DNA of 64,000 nt from Gracilibacillus dipsosauri (GCF_003176895.1 NZ_QGTD01000013.1:1-64000); one strand, 5' to 3'. Shown: positions 1 to 10,099, counted from the first letter of the stretch. Program-made: numbers and translations. Notes: a model not told the origin generated them from the letters alone.

Positions 1-14
1 AAACTCTCCATAAA
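1..14 (-). rRNA. 16S rRNA, 5' end only (runs off left edge)
   Basis: The minus strand ends at the window edge in TTTATGGAGAGTTT, which matches the start of Bacillus 16S rRNA (the first bases before GATCCTGGCTCAG). Only about 14 bases of the gene are inside the window. The upstream leader and tandem strong promoters support the call. The exact mature 5' end is an estimate. Confidence 0.8.
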
Positions 15-125
15 ATAGATGCACCGAAGTGCTTGTGTTGATCAAGCTCGCTTAAAGCTAGCATGTTCTTACTTTTTTGTACTGGTTGTTTTGTTCAGTT
101 TTCAATGATCAATGTCTAAAGCGAC
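15..125 (-). other. rRNA operon leader with boxA-like antitermination element
   Basis: Transcribed leader between the rRNA promoters and the 16S gene. At 98-111 the minus strand reads TGATCATTGAAAAC, close to the Bacillus rrn leader boxA region (TGATCTTTGAAAAC), followed by an ACTGAACAAAACAACCAG-type leader sequence. Such elements recruit the Nus antitermination complex in known rrn operons. No protein-coding gene is apparent here. Confidence 0.7.
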
Positions 126-131
126 ATATAA

Positions 132-161
132 ATTATAACAAATACACTAGAAAATTGTCAA
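132..161 (-). promoter_or_regulatory. rrn promoter P2 (sigma-A)
   Basis: Minus strand: -35 TTGACA at 156-161 and -10 TATAAT at 132-137 with an 18-bp spacer. A TG lies one base before the -10 (TGTTATAAT), giving an extended -10. It lies just upstream of the rRNA leader, in the position of the second of the tandem promoters typical of Bacillus rrn operons. Confidence 0.85.
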
Positions 162-201
162 CCACCCGATAAAAAGTTTATCTGTAATGTCGACTTTTTC
201 T

Positions 202-230
202 ATAATACATACTTTGATAAAAAAAGTCAA
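202..230 (-). promoter_or_regulatory. rrn promoter P1 (sigma-A)
   Basis: Minus strand: -35 TTGACT at 225-230, 17-bp spacer, -10 TATTAT at 202-207. With P2 it forms a tandem pair about 70 bp apart, as in known Bacillus rRNA operons. No gene is visible in the rest of 240-340. Confidence 0.8.
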
Positions 231-349
231 CAAAATTCCGCGAGAAAATAATGGTAATTCAGTGATCTAAACATTCATGTTCTTTAGTAGTTAAAATGTG
301 TCACTTTCCTTGTAGTCATAACAAAAGAATCTCTTTGCATTCAAAAACG

Positions 350-397
350 AAAAAAGCCACAACAAACATCATTAGAGATGTCATTGTGGCTTTTTTA
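350..397 (-). terminator. Rho-independent terminator of leuS
   Basis: Hairpin GCCACAA/TTGTGGC with an inner ACATC/GATGT stem, flanked by A and T runs. It follows the leuS stop codon on the minus strand and separates leuS transcription from the rRNA promoters. Confidence 0.85.
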
Positions 398-403
398 TCT
401 ATA

Positions 404-2821
404 CTAGTTTGCTACAATATTAACTAATTTCCCAGGTACCACGATTACTTTTCGAACGGTTAACCCTTCTAATTTTTCCTTTATTGCCTCTTGAGACAAT
501 GCCTTTTCTTCCATTTCCTCTTTTTGTGCATCTTTTTTCACCATCATTTTCGCTCTTACTTTCCCCATAATTTGAATGACCATCTCGACTTCATTTTGCA
601 CAAGCTTAGATTCATCATAGGTCGGCCACTCTTCGTACGTTATAGTTCCATCATGCCCTAGAAATTGCCACAATTCTTCGGCCAGATGTGGGGCAACAGG
701 AGATAAAAGTTTTACAAATCCTTCAGCATAAGCTAGAGGAATACTAGTTGTCTTATATGCTTCATTAACAAATACCATCATTTGTGAAATGCCTGTATTA
801 AAACGTAAGTCCTCAAAATTTTGTGTCACTACTTTTACTGTTTCATGATAAACTTTTTCCAATTCTTGAGATTCTTTATCATCAGAGATTTTACCCGAAA
901 GCTTTTCATCATCTGTTACAAAAAGACGCCACACTCTATCTAAAAATCTTCTTGCTCCATCCAGCCCGTTAGTTGACCATGCTACGGAAGCATCTAAAGG
1001 ACCCATAAACATTTCATATAACCGAAGTGTGTCTGCTCCATGGCTTTTAACGATTTCATCAGGATTCACTACATTCCCTTTTGACTTACTCATTTTTTCA
1101 TTATTCTCGCCTAGGATCATTCCTTGATTATATAATTTTTGGAATGGTTCTTTTGTTGGGACTACACCTATATCATACAAAAATTTATGCCAAAAGCGTG
1201 CATATAATAAGTGAAGTACCGCGTGTTCTGCACCGCCAATATAAACATCTACTGGCAGCCATTCATTTAGCAATCGTCGATCCGCTAATTGTTTAGAATT
1301 CTGTGGATCAATATATCTTAAGAAGTACCAACAGCTTCCAGCCCATTGAGGCATAGTATTTGTTTCACGACGACCCTTTTTGCCAGTCTTTTCGTCCACG
1401 ACATTTACCCAGTCATCCATATTAGCCAATGGTGATTCTCCCGTTCCCGACGGTTTTATTTCCTCTGTTTTTGGTAAAACCAATGGTAATTCTTCTTCAG
1501 GGACTGCCGACATCGTGCCATCTTCCCAATGTATAATCGGAATAGGTTCACCCCAGTACCGTTGACGACTAAATAACCAGTCGCGTAATCGGTAGGTTAC
1601 CTTTCTTTCCCCTTTATTATGATCTACCAACCATTTAATCGCTTGTTCTATTCCATCTTGCTTGTTTAAGCCATTTAAGAAATCTGAATTAATATGAGGG
1701 CCATCTCCTGTAAAGGCTTCTTTTTCAATATCCCCACCTTCTAATACAGGTACAATCTTCAAGCCAAACTTTTTCGCAAATTCATAGTCTCTTTCATCAT
1801 GTGCAGGCACAGCCATAATAGCTCCTGTACCATATGACATTAATACATAATCTGCAATCCAAATTGGAAGCTTTTCCCCATTAATAGGGTTAACGGCATA
1901 TGCTCCCGTAAATACACCTGTTTTATCTTTAGCAAGATCTGTTCGTTCTAAGTCACTTTTAGCTTTCACTTGATTAATATATTGTGCAACTGCTTCTTTT
2001 TCTGTTTGTGAAACGATCTTACTTACAAGTGGATGTTCTGGAGATAGCACGGCATAGGTCGCACCAAATAAAGTATCAGGCCGTGTTGTAAAAACAGTGA
2101 AGGTCTCTTCAAAGCCTTCCACCTCAAAGATTACTTCAGCCCCCTCAGAACGTCCGATCCAGTTTCTTTGCATATCTTTAATACTCTCAGGCCAATCTAA
2201 CTCTTCTAAATCTTCTATAAGTCTGTCGGCATATGCAGTAATTTTTAACATCCATTGTTTCATTGGCTTCCGTTCCACTGGATGTCCACCGCGTTCACTT
2301 TTCCCATCAATAACCTCTTCATTAGCTAACACAGTACCTAGAGCTGGACACCAATTGACAGGTACTTCATCAATATAGGCTAACCCTTTCTCATAAAGCT
2401 TTAGAAAAATCCATTGAGTCCATTTATAGTAATTTGGATCGGTTGTCTTTACCTCTCGGTCCCAATCATAGGAAAAGCCTAGTTCTTGAATTTGACGACG
2501 GAAATTATTGATGTTTTGCTCTGTAAAAACTGCAGGGTCGTTACCTGTATCCAATGCATATTGTTCTGCAGGAAGACCGAAAGCATCCCAACCAATTGGA
2601 TGTAACACCTCGTAGCCTTGCATTCTTTTCATTCTTGACAAAATATCTGTTGCGGTATACCCTTCTGGATGCCCCACGTGAAGTCCCGCTCCAGATGGGT
2701 ATGGAAACATGTCTAATGCATAGAACTTTTCTTTATCGGAATGGGTATCAGTCGCAAAAGTCTTATTATTAATCCAATAATCACGCCATTTTTTTTCTAT
2801 TTTTAAATGCTCAAATGACAT
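404..2821 (-). CDS. leuS: Leucyl-tRNA synthetase
   Basis: Cytoplasmic class I aminoacyl-tRNA synthetase that charges tRNA-Leu with leucine at the expense of ATP. At 805 residues it has the normal length for Bacillus LeuRS. The HIGH-type motif is HVGH at 48-51 and the KMSKS loop is at 576-580. The editing (CP1) domain lies between them, with the recognisable [11 protein letters not shown] stretch and the [15 protein letters not shown] segment, so proofreading should be intact. The C-terminal anticodon-binding region and small terminal domain are present. The start is supported by AAGGAGGG eight bases upstream. A T-box leader precedes the gene and a terminator follows it, so it appears to be a single-gene unit controlled by uncharged tRNA-Leu. 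Confidence 0.99.
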   Translation of the reverse strand: MSFEHLKIEKKWRDYWINNKTFATDTHSDKEKFYALDMFPYPSGAGLHVGHPEGYTATDILSRMKRMQGYEVLHPIGWDAFGLPAEQYALDTGNDPAVFTEQNINNFRRQIQELGFSYDWDREVKTTDPNYYKWTQWIFLKLYEKGLAYIDEVPVNWCPALGTVLANEEVIDGKSERGGHPVERKPMKQWMLKITAYADRLIEDLEELDWPESIKDMQRNWIGRSEGAEVIFEVEGFEETFTVFTTRPDTLFGATYAVLSPEHPLVSKIVSQTEKEAVAQYINQVKAKSDLERTDLAKDKTGVFTGAYAVNPINGEKLPIWIADYVLMSYGTGAIMAVPAHDERDYEFAKKFGLKIVPVLEGGDIEKEAFTGDGPHINSDFLNGLNKQDGIEQAIKWLVDHNKGERKVTYRLRDWLFSRQRYWGEPIPIIHWEDGTMSAVPEEELPLVLPKTEEIKPSGTGESPLANMDDWVNVVDEKTGKKGRRETNTMPQWAGSCWYFLRYIDPQNSKQLADRRLLNEWLPVDVYIGGAEHAVLHLLYARFWHKFLYDIGVVPTKEPFQKLYNQGMILGENNEKMSKSKGNVVNPDEIVKSHGADTLRLYEMFMGPLDASVAWSTNGLDGARRFLDRVWRLFVTDDEKLSGKISDDKESQELEKVYHETVKVVTQNFEDLRFNTGISQMMVFVNEAYKTTSIPLAYAEGFVKLLSPVAPHLAEELWQFLGHDGTITYEEWPTYDESKLVQNEVEMVIQIMGKVRAKMMVKKDAQKEEMEEKALSQEAIKEKLEGLTVRKVIVVPGKLVNIVAN

Positions 2822-2868
2822 TTTATTCCCTCCTTATTAACAACAAACGAACATTTGTTCTTAAACAC

Positions 2869-3105
2869 AAAAAAACTCTCCTATCCCAGCTATGGGACGA
2901 GAGAGATTCCCGCGGTACCACCCAACATTAGTGTTAGTATTTTACACTCACTTTATTTCCTTAACGCGGATTACGACAAAAGCTACTGCTTCACTTTTGT
3001 AACATCTGAGGTGAGTTCGTAAAGATTAGTAATGACTTTCACCAAACGCCATCTCTCTTGAACTAATTGCTTTATTACTATTCCTCTTCATCGTTTTTTT
3101 ACTTT
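2869..3105 (-). promoter_or_regulatory. T-box leader (tRNA-Leu sensing), specifier CTC
   Basis: Minus-strand leader of leuS. The conserved T-box sequence GGGTGGTACCGCGG is complementary to 2910-2923 and overlaps one arm of a terminator (2871-2905: CTCTC...GAGAG stem with seven T). Upstream, the stem I region shows the AGTA-like motif and a GAACTCACC segment whose CTC (3013-3015) is the likely leucine specifier codon. Binding of uncharged tRNA-Leu should favour the antiterminator and allow leuS transcription. The specifier choice comes from position and surrounding bases and was not folded computationally. Confidence 0.93.
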
Positions 3106-3177
3106 AATTGTTGATTACTTTCTGATAGTTTAATGAAATGTCTTTCTTTTGTCAAGAAGTCCCGTGCCTTTGGGCTT

Positions 3178-4254
3178 TCATTGGGATACCTTTTGCTTAT
3201 CTTTTTTAATCTGTTTACTTCTTAATTGTCCACAAGCAGCATCAATATCTGTACCATGCTCGACACGCACACCACAATTTATCCCATTTTCAAGTAATAC
3301 TTGATAAAAATCAAGAATTGCCTTTTTCTCACTTCTATTATATTGATTATGCTCATCTACTGGATTATAAGGAATAAGATTGACGTAAGATAAATGTCTT
3401 TTATCCTTTAATAGCTGGACTAATTGCTTCGCCTCTCCTACATGATCATTTACATCCCTTAGCAAGATATATTCAAATGTAATTCTTCGATTGGTCTTTT
3501 CTAGATAATAATCAATTGCAGGCATCAATTTTTCTAAAGGAAATGCTTTATTTATTTTCATTATTTTAGTTCTTAGCTCATTGTTTGGCGCATGTAGAGA
3601 TAATGCCAAGTTGACTTGAATATTCTCATCAGCAAAATCATATATCCTTTTTGCTAAACCACTTGTAGACACGGTTATGTGTCTTGCACCTATTGAGAGG
3701 CCACTTTTGTCATTTACGATCCTTAAAAAGCTCATTGTATTATCATAATTATCAAAAGGTTCCCCTATTCCCATCACAACAATATGACTCACTCTCTCGT
3801 CTTTCCCACGCTGATCTAAATGTTTCTGAACCTTCATAATTTGTTCAACTATTTCACCTGCATTTAAATCGCGATCCTTCGTCAGCAAACCGCTCGCACA
3901 AAAGGAGCAACCAATATTACAACCTACTTGTGTGGTAACACAAACGGAATAACCATAATTAAACTTCATCAGAACTGTTTCTATAAGATTCCCATCCTGC
4001 ATTTTAAACAAAAATTTGATCGTACCATCCTTTGATTCCTGTTTAATTTCTTCCGTCAATGTTCCAAGGATAAAGTGTTCCTCTAATAGTGAAAGACAAT
4101 CTTTATTTAAATTGTACATGGCTGAAAAAGTATCCACTCTTTTTTTGTATAACCAATCCCAAACTTGCTTCGCTCTAAATTTCTTTTGTCCATGTTCGAG
4201 TAACCAACTAGTCAATTCATCAAAGGTTAATGAATAGATGGAAACTTTGTTCAT
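3178..4254 (-). CDS. RlmN/Cfr-family 23S rRNA (adenine-C2/C8) methyltransferase
   Basis: Radical-SAM enzyme of the RlmN/Cfr family, which methylates A2503 of 23S rRNA (RlmN also modifies tRNA). The Fe-S motif CxxxCxxC uses C112, C116 and C119. The two mechanistic cysteines of the family are conserved as C105 and C341, the latter within DIDAACGQL. The N-terminal RNA-binding domain (about 1-85, [15 protein letters not shown]) and the GIGEPFDN and TVSTSG motifs are RlmN-like. Length (358) fits. It is not next to the prpC-prkC-rpe genes that flank housekeeping rlmN in Bacillus. The C-terminal region also differs from YloN ([10 protein letters not shown] instead of RREQGHDID), so it may be a second paralogue. 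A GAGG site precedes the ATG. RlmN versus a Cfr-like C8 methylase cannot be settled by eye. Confidence 0.85.
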   Translation of the reverse strand: MNKVSIYSLTFDELTSWLLEHGQKKFRAKQVWDWLYKKRVDTFSAMYNLNKDCLSLLEEHFILGTLTEEIKQESKDGTIKFLFKMQDGNLIETVLMKFNYGYSVCVTTQVGCNIGCSFCASGLLTKDRDLNAGEIVEQIMKVQKHLDQRGKDERVSHIVVMGIGEPFDNYDNTMSFLRIVNDKSGLSIGARHITVSTSGLAKRIYDFADENIQVNLALSLHAPNNELRTKIMKINKAFPLEKLMPAIDYYLEKTNRRITFEYILLRDVNDHVGEAKQLVQLLKDKRHLSYVNLIPYNPVDEHNQYNRSEKKAILDFYQVLLENGINCGVRVEHGTDIDAACGQLRSKQIKKDKQKVSQ

Positions 4255-4330
4255 TATAAATACCTCATTTCAATTTTCCGATTCATTACATCCCTTTATC
4301 ATAATTGGTATAAGGCAATAAATCAAGTTT

Positions 4331-5458
4331 TCATTTATCCTTCAGAAGGATGTCACGAACTAAATGGATAACCATTAAAATAATACCTAATAGCCAAATT
4401 AAGAAGGCTGGATAAATAAAAAATGTAGAGATATTAGCTAAAAAAGGAATTTCTAGCGCCTTTGATAATTTAAAGGTGGCTATTGTATACATTGCAACAG
4501 GGAAAACCATCCCCCACATTTGCTGGTCATAGTTAAGCGGAAATTTATGTATGATATAGCGCCAATACATTAGAATGACTAATAACGGAATCCACCATGT
4601 TCCTGTTACCCAGAAAAAAAGAGTGAATCCTTTCACAAATGGAATGAATTGTTGGATCAAAAGTGATTGCTGTGAATTCAGAATAATTAGGGAACCAGCT
4701 AAAGTAGTTATCGCGACCGCACCCATATTAATCCAATAAGGTGGAGTATAGGAAGAATATTTAAGATGCAGAAAAGTAAATCGATAAAAGATTAAGGTTA
4801 TAATACTTAAATACAACATACAACCTAACAAATACATAGATAATGAAACAAAGAATATAAACTCTGCCCACTGCTCATCCCGAATCGAGGACACAAGTAG
4901 TGTCCCGACAACAGAGATCGACTGTGTTGCCACAGCTGCAATTAACCATGCTCCGTTAATCCCCTCCGCTAAGCTCGGCTTATCCTCTTGAATCGTAATG
5001 GCTGTAAAAAATGTATACATAATGGCAGTCCATAAAATAATGGAGATCAACCATAAGATTAATGCCAGGTTAGTTTTGTTTACGAAAAAAAGAAGCTCTG
5101 TTGCATAAACATTAATACCTGCAACAATCGTAAAAAAACCAGGCCCTCTTAAGTGACTTGTTAAATCTTCCTTCACATATGAAAAGAAAAATAAAAACCG
5201 AATCGTAACAACAATCGCTAGAGTAATAATAAAAAGAGTATTGAGGTAAAACAAATAGTTACTCCATTTATCATAATCGAGTAAATATGTAGCAATGGAT
5301 AAAGCCCCAGTGGCCATTACCAATGCAAAGTATCCAGGAAATAAATGCTTGATTTTATCAAAAATAACAGACAATTGAACATACACTTCCATTCCTAACA
5401 AGCTTTTTACATTAACAAAGTATAGTACTATTAATATGGAAAATCTACCTAATCCCAT
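4331..5458 (-). CDS. TDT-family (TehA/SLAC1-like) membrane transporter
   Basis: Integral membrane protein with about ten hydrophobic helices and the family's opening FPGYFALVMATGALSIA segment. It belongs to the tellurite-resistance/dicarboxylate transporter (TDT, voltage-dependent anion channel-like) family, whose members move dicarboxylates, sulfite or small anions; the substrate here is unknown. The start is uncertain. A stop codon lies directly before the ATG at 5458, which has no close ribosome site. An internal ATG at 5392 (protein starting MEVYVQLSVIF) fits the family better but has GGA touching the start codon. An AAGGAG-preceded 11-codon frame overlaps the 5458 start and might couple translation. 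The gene stands alone, transcribed away from the cold-shock gene. Confidence 0.8.
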   Translation of the reverse strand: MGLGRFSILIVLYFVNVKSLLGMEVYVQLSVIFDKIKHLFPGYFALVMATGALSIATYLLDYDKWSNYLFYLNTLFIITLAIVVTIRFLFFFSYVKEDLTSHLRGPGFFTIVAGINVYATELLFFVNKTNLALILWLISIILWTAIMYTFFTAITIQEDKPSLAEGINGAWLIAAVATQSISVVGTLLVSSIRDEQWAEFIFFVSLSMYLLGCMLYLSIITLIFYRFTFLHLKYSSYTPPYWINMGAVAITTLAGSLIILNSQQSLLIQQFIPFVKGFTLFFWVTGTWWIPLLVILMYWRYIIHKFPLNYDQQMWGMVFPVAMYTIATFKLSKALEIPFLANISTFFIYPAFLIWLLGIILMVIHLVRDILLKDK

Positions 5459-5530
5459 TCAAAATTCTAATTTTCGACATATAAGACTCCTTACTGACTC
5501 AAACAAAAATCAATTATTTTTGGGATACGC

Positions 5531-5559
5531 TTGCAATTTATTGTTTCACTTGCTATAAT
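5531..5559 (+). promoter_or_regulatory. Sigma-A promoter of the cold-shock gene
   Basis: -35 TTGCAA at 5531-5536, 17-bp spacer, extended -10 TGCTATAAT with TATAAT at 5554-5559. It predicts an untranslated leader of about 115 nt before the coding start. Long leaders that refold in the cold are typical of csp genes. Confidence 0.75.
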
Positions 5560-5680
5560 GATTTTAGCTATTTTGTTCGATGACACCTTCAAGTATCGTA
5601 ACGTAAAGTTTTCGTTTTGAGGCAAGAGCAAGAATAGTAATACATTTGTGTGAACGGTTCACACTAGGAGGAAAAGAATT

Positions 5681-5881
5681 ATGGTACAAGGTACAGTTAA
5701 ATGGTTTAACGCAGACAAAGGTTTTGGATTTATCGAAGTAGAAGGACAAGACGATGTATTCGTACACTTCTCTGCTATCCAAGGCGAAGGCTTTAAAACA
5801 CTTGAAGAAGGTCAAAGCGTAACTTTCGATATCGAAGAAGGTAACCGTGGACCACAAGCAGCTAACGTTGAAAAAAACTAA
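5681..5881 (+). CDS. Cold-shock protein (CspA/CspB family)
   Basis: Single-domain 66-residue OB-fold protein that binds single-stranded RNA/DNA and acts as an RNA chaperone. RNP1 (KGFGFIEV, 13-20) and RNP2 (VFVHF, about 26-30) are intact, as are the surface aromatics W8, F9, F15, F17 and F27 region. Sequence is very close to B. subtilis CspB/CspD. A GGAGG site precedes the ATG. It is monocistronic, with its own promoter, long leader and a strong terminator immediately downstream. Which csp paralogue of the genome this is cannot be told from one copy. Confidence 0.97.
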   Translation: MVQGTVKWFNADKGFGFIEVEGQDDVFVHFSAIQGEGFKTLEEGQSVTFDIEEGNRGPQAANVEKN

Positions 5882-5895
5882 TATAGCTTGCAATC

Positions 5896-5931
5896 AAAAA
5901 AACACTAGTTATTCTAACTAGTGTTTTTTTT
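5896..5931. terminator. Bidirectional terminator between csp and the yerD-like gene
   Basis: Perfect 11-bp stem AACACTAGTTA/TAACTAGTGTT (5901-5911 and 5915-5925) with a 3-base loop, a T-run on the plus strand and an A-run before it. It can end both the plus-strand csp message and the minus-strand oxidase operon. Confidence 0.9.
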
Positions 5932-5954
5932 GATTAATAAAAAAATTCTTTCAC

Positions 5955-7526
5955 TTATCTTCGGCTTTGCACTTCACTCCAATTGGTAAAGTTTTTAAAT
6001 TCAGAATGAAATTTAATATGGTCCCGCTTGAATTTCGTTGGACTATCCAATCCAGAAACAGCTGCTAAGTCAAACAATCCTTGTCTTAAAGTGACAAGAT
6101 AATTACATACACGAAATTTCTTTTCCTCAATCACTAATGCTTTTTGTAATTTTTTATCAGTAGTTGCAACCCCAACGGGACAAGTATTCTTATGACAAAC
6201 TTGTGCCATGATACACCCAACACTCATCATAAACCCACGTGCAATATTAACAAGATCTGCACCAATACATAGGGCCATCGCAATCTTATCAGGGGTCAAA
6301 AGCTTTCCAGAAGCAATAATCTTTGTCCTATCTCTTAAATCGTACTTTCGTAGACAATCATCTACTAAGGGCACTGCCGAAAAAGACGGTAATCCAACGG
6401 AATACGCCAAGGCATAGTAGGAAGCACCTGTGCCACCCTCTCCACCGTCCACTGTTATAAAATCAGGAATGATTTCAGTTCGTTTCATAGCGCCTACTAA
6501 ATTGTTTACTTGTTCTTCGCTACCAACCACAATTTTTATCCCAACCGGCTTACCACCAAATTCACGTAATTGCTGTAAAAAGGATAACAATTCCTCCGCA
6601 TTTGAGATGCCAGGGAATCTATTAGGACTATTAATATCTTCTCCAACCTTTACCTTTCGAATTTGTGCAATTTCTTCGGTGATTTTAGCCCCATCCACAT
6701 GTCCACCGCGAGTTTTTGCCCCTTGACCGAGCTTTAATTCAAATGCCTTAATCTGGTCGGTATCGGCATGTTTTTTAAATTCTTCCCATGAAAAGTGACC
6801 ATCCTTATCTCTGACTCCAAATAATCCAGGACTAATTTGCATTATAATATCGACATTCCCTTTTAAATGGTATGGTGATATACTTCCTTCTCCTGTATTC
6901 ATCCATGTTCCACCTGCCATTCCAAGGCCTAATGATAAAGAGGTAATGGCATTTTCGCCAAGTGAACCATAGCTCATAGCAGATTGGCCAATCAACCCCT
7001 TCAATCGAAATGGCTTTTTAACGGTATTTTCGCCTAATAAAACATAATCTTCCTCTTGGAGATATGCTGGATTAATTTTTACTTTCTTGTGGTGCTCCTT
7101 ACGATTGAATAAGCTTTCATCCTCTATTTCATAAATAAATGTCTCTATTTTAGGTTTTTGATTTATTTTCAATTCCTCTGTTTTAGCTGGAAACATGTCA
7201 TTAACAAGATATAATCCATCCTTATCAAAATCTCTTTCCGCTCCATAGCCCATTAAGCTTGTTTGATATTTTCCTGCCTTATTAACATATTCAAATTGCT
7301 TGCGATTAAATGGTTTTCCTTCTAAATCATGGTGAAATAAATATTGTCTTAATTCTGGTCCAACCTTCTCTAAAATATAGCGTATTTTTCCAAGGAGCGG
7401 ATAATTTTGTAGAACCGAATGCTCTGATTGTTTAATATCGTGAAGATAAAGCCATAATAAAAAGAAAGCTGGAATCATTAAAATCACAATGATCGTAATG
7501 AAAAAAATCATAAACCAAGTATTCAT
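5955..7526 (-). CDS. yerD: FMN-binding glutamate synthase-domain protein (YerD-like)
   Basis: 523-residue protein built of one N-terminal membrane helix (about 5-28) and a glutamate-synthase central/FMN domain (Glu_synthase). It has no glutaminase domain and no GXGXG domain. The flavin barrel motifs (GGEGGTGA, KLGQGAKTRGGH) and a CHxxxCP cysteine cluster (CIMAQVCHKNTCPVG) resembling the 3Fe-4S ligands of GltB are present. Length and order match B. subtilis YerD. Family members are usually called glutamate synthase-like, but the reaction and electron donor are not established. It is the last gene of the oxidase operon, 16 bp after the fused cytochrome oxidase gene. AGGAG precedes the ATG. Confidence 0.9.
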   Translation of the reverse strand: MNTWFMIFFITIIVILMIPAFFLLWLYLHDIKQSEHSVLQNYPLLGKIRYILEKVGPELRQYLFHHDLEGKPFNRKQFEYVNKAGKYQTSLMGYGAERDFDKDGLYLVNDMFPAKTEELKINQKPKIETFIYEIEDESLFNRKEHHKKVKINPAYLQEEDYVLLGENTVKKPFRLKGLIGQSAMSYGSLGENAITSLSLGLGMAGGTWMNTGEGSISPYHLKGNVDIIMQISPGLFGVRDKDGHFSWEEFKKHADTDQIKAFELKLGQGAKTRGGHVDGAKITEEIAQIRKVKVGEDINSPNRFPGISNAEELLSFLQQLREFGGKPVGIKIVVGSEEQVNNLVGAMKRTEIIPDFITVDGGEGGTGASYYALAYSVGLPSFSAVPLVDDCLRKYDLRDRTKIIASGKLLTPDKIAMALCIGADLVNIARGFMMSVGCIMAQVCHKNTCPVGVATTDKKLQKALVIEEKKFRVCNYLVTLRQGLFDLAAVSGLDSPTKFKRDHIKFHSEFKNFTNWSEVQSRR

Positions 7527-7542
7527 TTTACTCTCACTCCTA

Positions 7543-10029
7543 TCAACCTAAATATGGCAAATATACGATTAGCACGATGAACACCCACACAATGTCAACA
7601 AAATGCCAATAATAACTTAAAATTGTTTGTTTTTCCTGATACAAGACTAAAGGAATTTTATGCATCTTCAGTTGTATATAAAGCTGAAGTAGCCAACCTA
7701 ATCCAAAAAGAACATGTGCTGCATGTAAACCGACAAGCACGAAAAAGGAAGAAAGAAAGACATTAAGGTCTATCACAAATCCTTTCATCCAATAGTTGTA
7801 AAACTCATGAAAAGTAGAACTTAAAAAAGCTAGCGCTAAAATAGTCGTCATAATAAATCCTGTATGAAAGATCTTATTATTTTGTTTTTTAAGACCTCTC
7901 TCTGACAAAGCGATGGTTCCACTCGATGTTAATAGGAAAATAGATGATAGAATAACGGTTTTCGATTCGAATACCTGCTCTGGCCTCGGTCCAATAGATG
8001 CTGGTGTATAAAGGAAATAAGTCGCAAACAAGACAGCGAACATAATACCATCTATTGCTAGATATAGGAAGAAACCCATTTTCTTGTCATCAAATAGAAT
8101 ATTTAAATCTTTTTTTAATAGATTTCCCTTTTGTACATTCTCTACTCTTTTGTCACACCATGATAAAAAAATAATGATGATTATTGTCACTACAGCTGTT
8201 AAGCTGGCAAGTGTATGCCACTGATAGATCATTGCAAGAGAAAAAAGAAACAAAGTTGCTGCAATAACAGCAGGAATGACACTTTTGGTGGAAATAGGAT
8301 TAGGCCGTTGTGGTAGTTTATTTGTCCATTTTTGTTGATTCTTCTTTAGTTGCCATAGGGGCTCTAAGCTATCCACAATTGGTGCAGTGTTAAAATCATC
8401 CTCTTTAGGGGGAGAAGAGACTGCCCATTCTAATGTCCGTCCATCCCAGCAATCATTTTCCACCTGTTGTTTTGATCGATAGGTTTTATACACATTCCAT
8501 GCAAAGAATAGCATTCCAATTCCCATCACAAAAGCACCTATTGTGCTTAAACTATTAAAGAAAAACACACCATCTTCCTTTGTATAAGTAAAAACACGGC
8601 GGGGCATACCATTTAGTCCAGCGAAATGCATTGGTAAAAAGGTTAAGTGAAATCCAATGATAAAAAGCCAAAAATGCCATTTACCTAATCGTTCATCTAG
8701 CATTTTCCCAGTAATTTTAGGATACCAATAATAGATTCCAGCGAATATACCTAATACGGTAGCACCAAGAATCGTATAGTGAAAATGTCCCACAACAAAA
8801 TAGCTGTCATGAAATTGAAAATCAGCTGAAGGTATTGCTAGCATAACACCTGTTACCCCTCCCATTGTAAAAGAGGGGATAAATCCGATGGCAAACAACA
8901 TGGGTACTGTTAACTGAATCTGGCCACCCCTCATAGTAAATAGCCAATTAAATACTTTAATTCCTGTGGGGACAGCAATTAGCATGGTCGTAATCGCGAA
9001 AAATGTATTCACCATTGGTCCTAAACCAACTGTGAACATGTGATGCACCCATACCATAAAACCTAAAAAGCCTATTAAAATAATGGATAACACCATGGAT
9101 GAATATCCAAAAATAATCTTTTTCGAAAAAGTTGAGATAACATCCGAGAAGATACCAAATGCAGGTAATGCCAAAATGTATACTTCTGGATGCCCAAATA
9201 TCCAGAATAGATGCTGCCAATAAACAGGATCACCTTCTGAACCAGTAAAAAAGCTCGTTCCAAACATTCGATCAAACATCAACAAATAAAGAGCAACCGA
9301 TAAAGTGCTAAAAGCAATCAATATTAACACAGATGTCACGAAGGTACTCCATGTAAATAATGGCATGCGAAACATTTTCATACCTGGCGCTCGTAAGCGA
9401 AGGATGGTGACAATCATATTAATGGCTGTTAGCAATGTCCCTATGCCAGATAGCTGGATACTAAATATGTAAAAGCTGTTACCAACATCTGGAGTGAATT
9501 GGGATATACTTAACGGCGCATAGGCAGTCCAACCAGCATTCGGTGGTGTACCAAAGAAAAAGGAAAGATTGAATAAAATTGCACCACTAAAGAACAGCCA
9601 AAAGCTTAATGAATTAAGAATGGGGAAGGCTAGATCCTTTGCACCGATCTGAAGCGGAACAACAACATTCATCAATCCTATTAATATTGGCATAGCAACA
9701 AAAAAAATCATGATCGTTCCGTGCGTTGTGAACAAACCATTGTATTTATCTCCTTGAAATACCCAAAATTCAGTATTTGGTGCTATTAATTGTGTCCGAA
9801 TCAAAAGGGCGTCTACTCCACCACGAAAAAAGAAAAGCAAGCCACTTAAAATATACATTGTTCCAATTTTTCTATGATTAGTGGTCGTTACATAATCCCA
9901 TAAAATTCCCCATTTTCTTTTTTTCCATATATAATAGCCAATAAAAAGAGCCAACACGATTGAAAAAATCCATGCAACAATAATATCAGATGCTTGATAT
10001 AAGGCTTGTGATGTAAGATCCATATCCAT
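7543..10029 (-). CDS. Cytochrome c oxidase subunits I and III fused
   Basis: 828-residue haem-copper oxidase catalytic protein. Residues 1 to about 560 form subunit I (twelve helices) with the HPEVY motif in FWIFGHPEVYILALP, the VWVHHMFTVG CuB histidines and the haem ligand helix FQFHDSYFVVGHFHYT. From about 600 a complete subunit III follows (LNILFDDKKMGFFLYLAIDG to HFVDIVWVFIVLIVYLP). Fused CtaD-CtaE forms occur in several bacterial lineages. It reduces oxygen to water in the cytoplasmic membrane and pumps protons. The subunit II gene lies 70 bp upstream in the same operon. A separate subunit IV, CtaB (haem O synthase) and CtaG are not nearby. GAAGGG precedes the ATG. Confidence 0.95.
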   Translation of the reverse strand: MDMDLTSQALYQASDIIVAWIFSIVLALFIGYYIWKKRKWGILWDYVTTTNHRKIGTMYILSGLLFFFRGGVDALLIRTQLIAPNTEFWVFQGDKYNGLFTTHGTIMIFFVAMPILIGLMNVVVPLQIGAKDLAFPILNSLSFWLFFSGAILFNLSFFFGTPPNAGWTAYAPLSISQFTPDVGNSFYIFSIQLSGIGTLLTAINMIVTILRLRAPGMKMFRMPLFTWSTFVTSVLILIAFSTLSVALYLLMFDRMFGTSFFTGSEGDPVYWQHLFWIFGHPEVYILALPAFGIFSDVISTFSKKIIFGYSSMVLSIILIGFLGFMVWVHHMFTVGLGPMVNTFFAITTMLIAVPTGIKVFNWLFTMRGGQIQLTVPMLFAIGFIPSFTMGGVTGVMLAIPSADFQFHDSYFVVGHFHYTILGATVLGIFAGIYYWYPKITGKMLDERLGKWHFWLFIIGFHLTFLPMHFAGLNGMPRRVFTYTKEDGVFFFNSLSTIGAFVMGIGMLFFAWNVYKTYRSKQQVENDCWDGRTLEWAVSSPPKEDDFNTAPIVDSLEPLWQLKKNQQKWTNKLPQRPNPISTKSVIPAVIAATLFLFSLAMIYQWHTLASLTAVVTIIIIIFLSWCDKRVENVQKGNLLKKDLNILFDDKKMGFFLYLAIDGIMFAVLFATYFLYTPASIGPRPEQVFESKTVILSSIFLLTSSGTIALSERGLKKQNNKIFHTGFIMTTILALAFLSSTFHEFYNYWMKGFVIDLNVFLSSFFVLVGLHAAHVLFGLGWLLQLYIQLKMHKIPLVLYQEKQTILSYYWHFVDIVWVFIVLIVYLPYLG

Positions 10030-10099
10030 TCTTACCCTTCTTTCCTGCTAAATGATATTTGCTATTTTGACAAGACTCTACATCTCGCCAATGCTATCC

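Noticed and set aside
2848-2861. CGAACATTTGTTCT resembles a LexA (SOS) box in the leuS leader
   Set aside because: It has two mismatches to the Bacillus consensus and lies downstream of the T-box terminator, not at a promoter; leuS is not a known SOS gene.
5564-5893. 109-codon frame opposite the cold-shock gene
   Set aside because: It is the antisense shadow of the csp gene and its promoter, with no ribosome site or family similarity.
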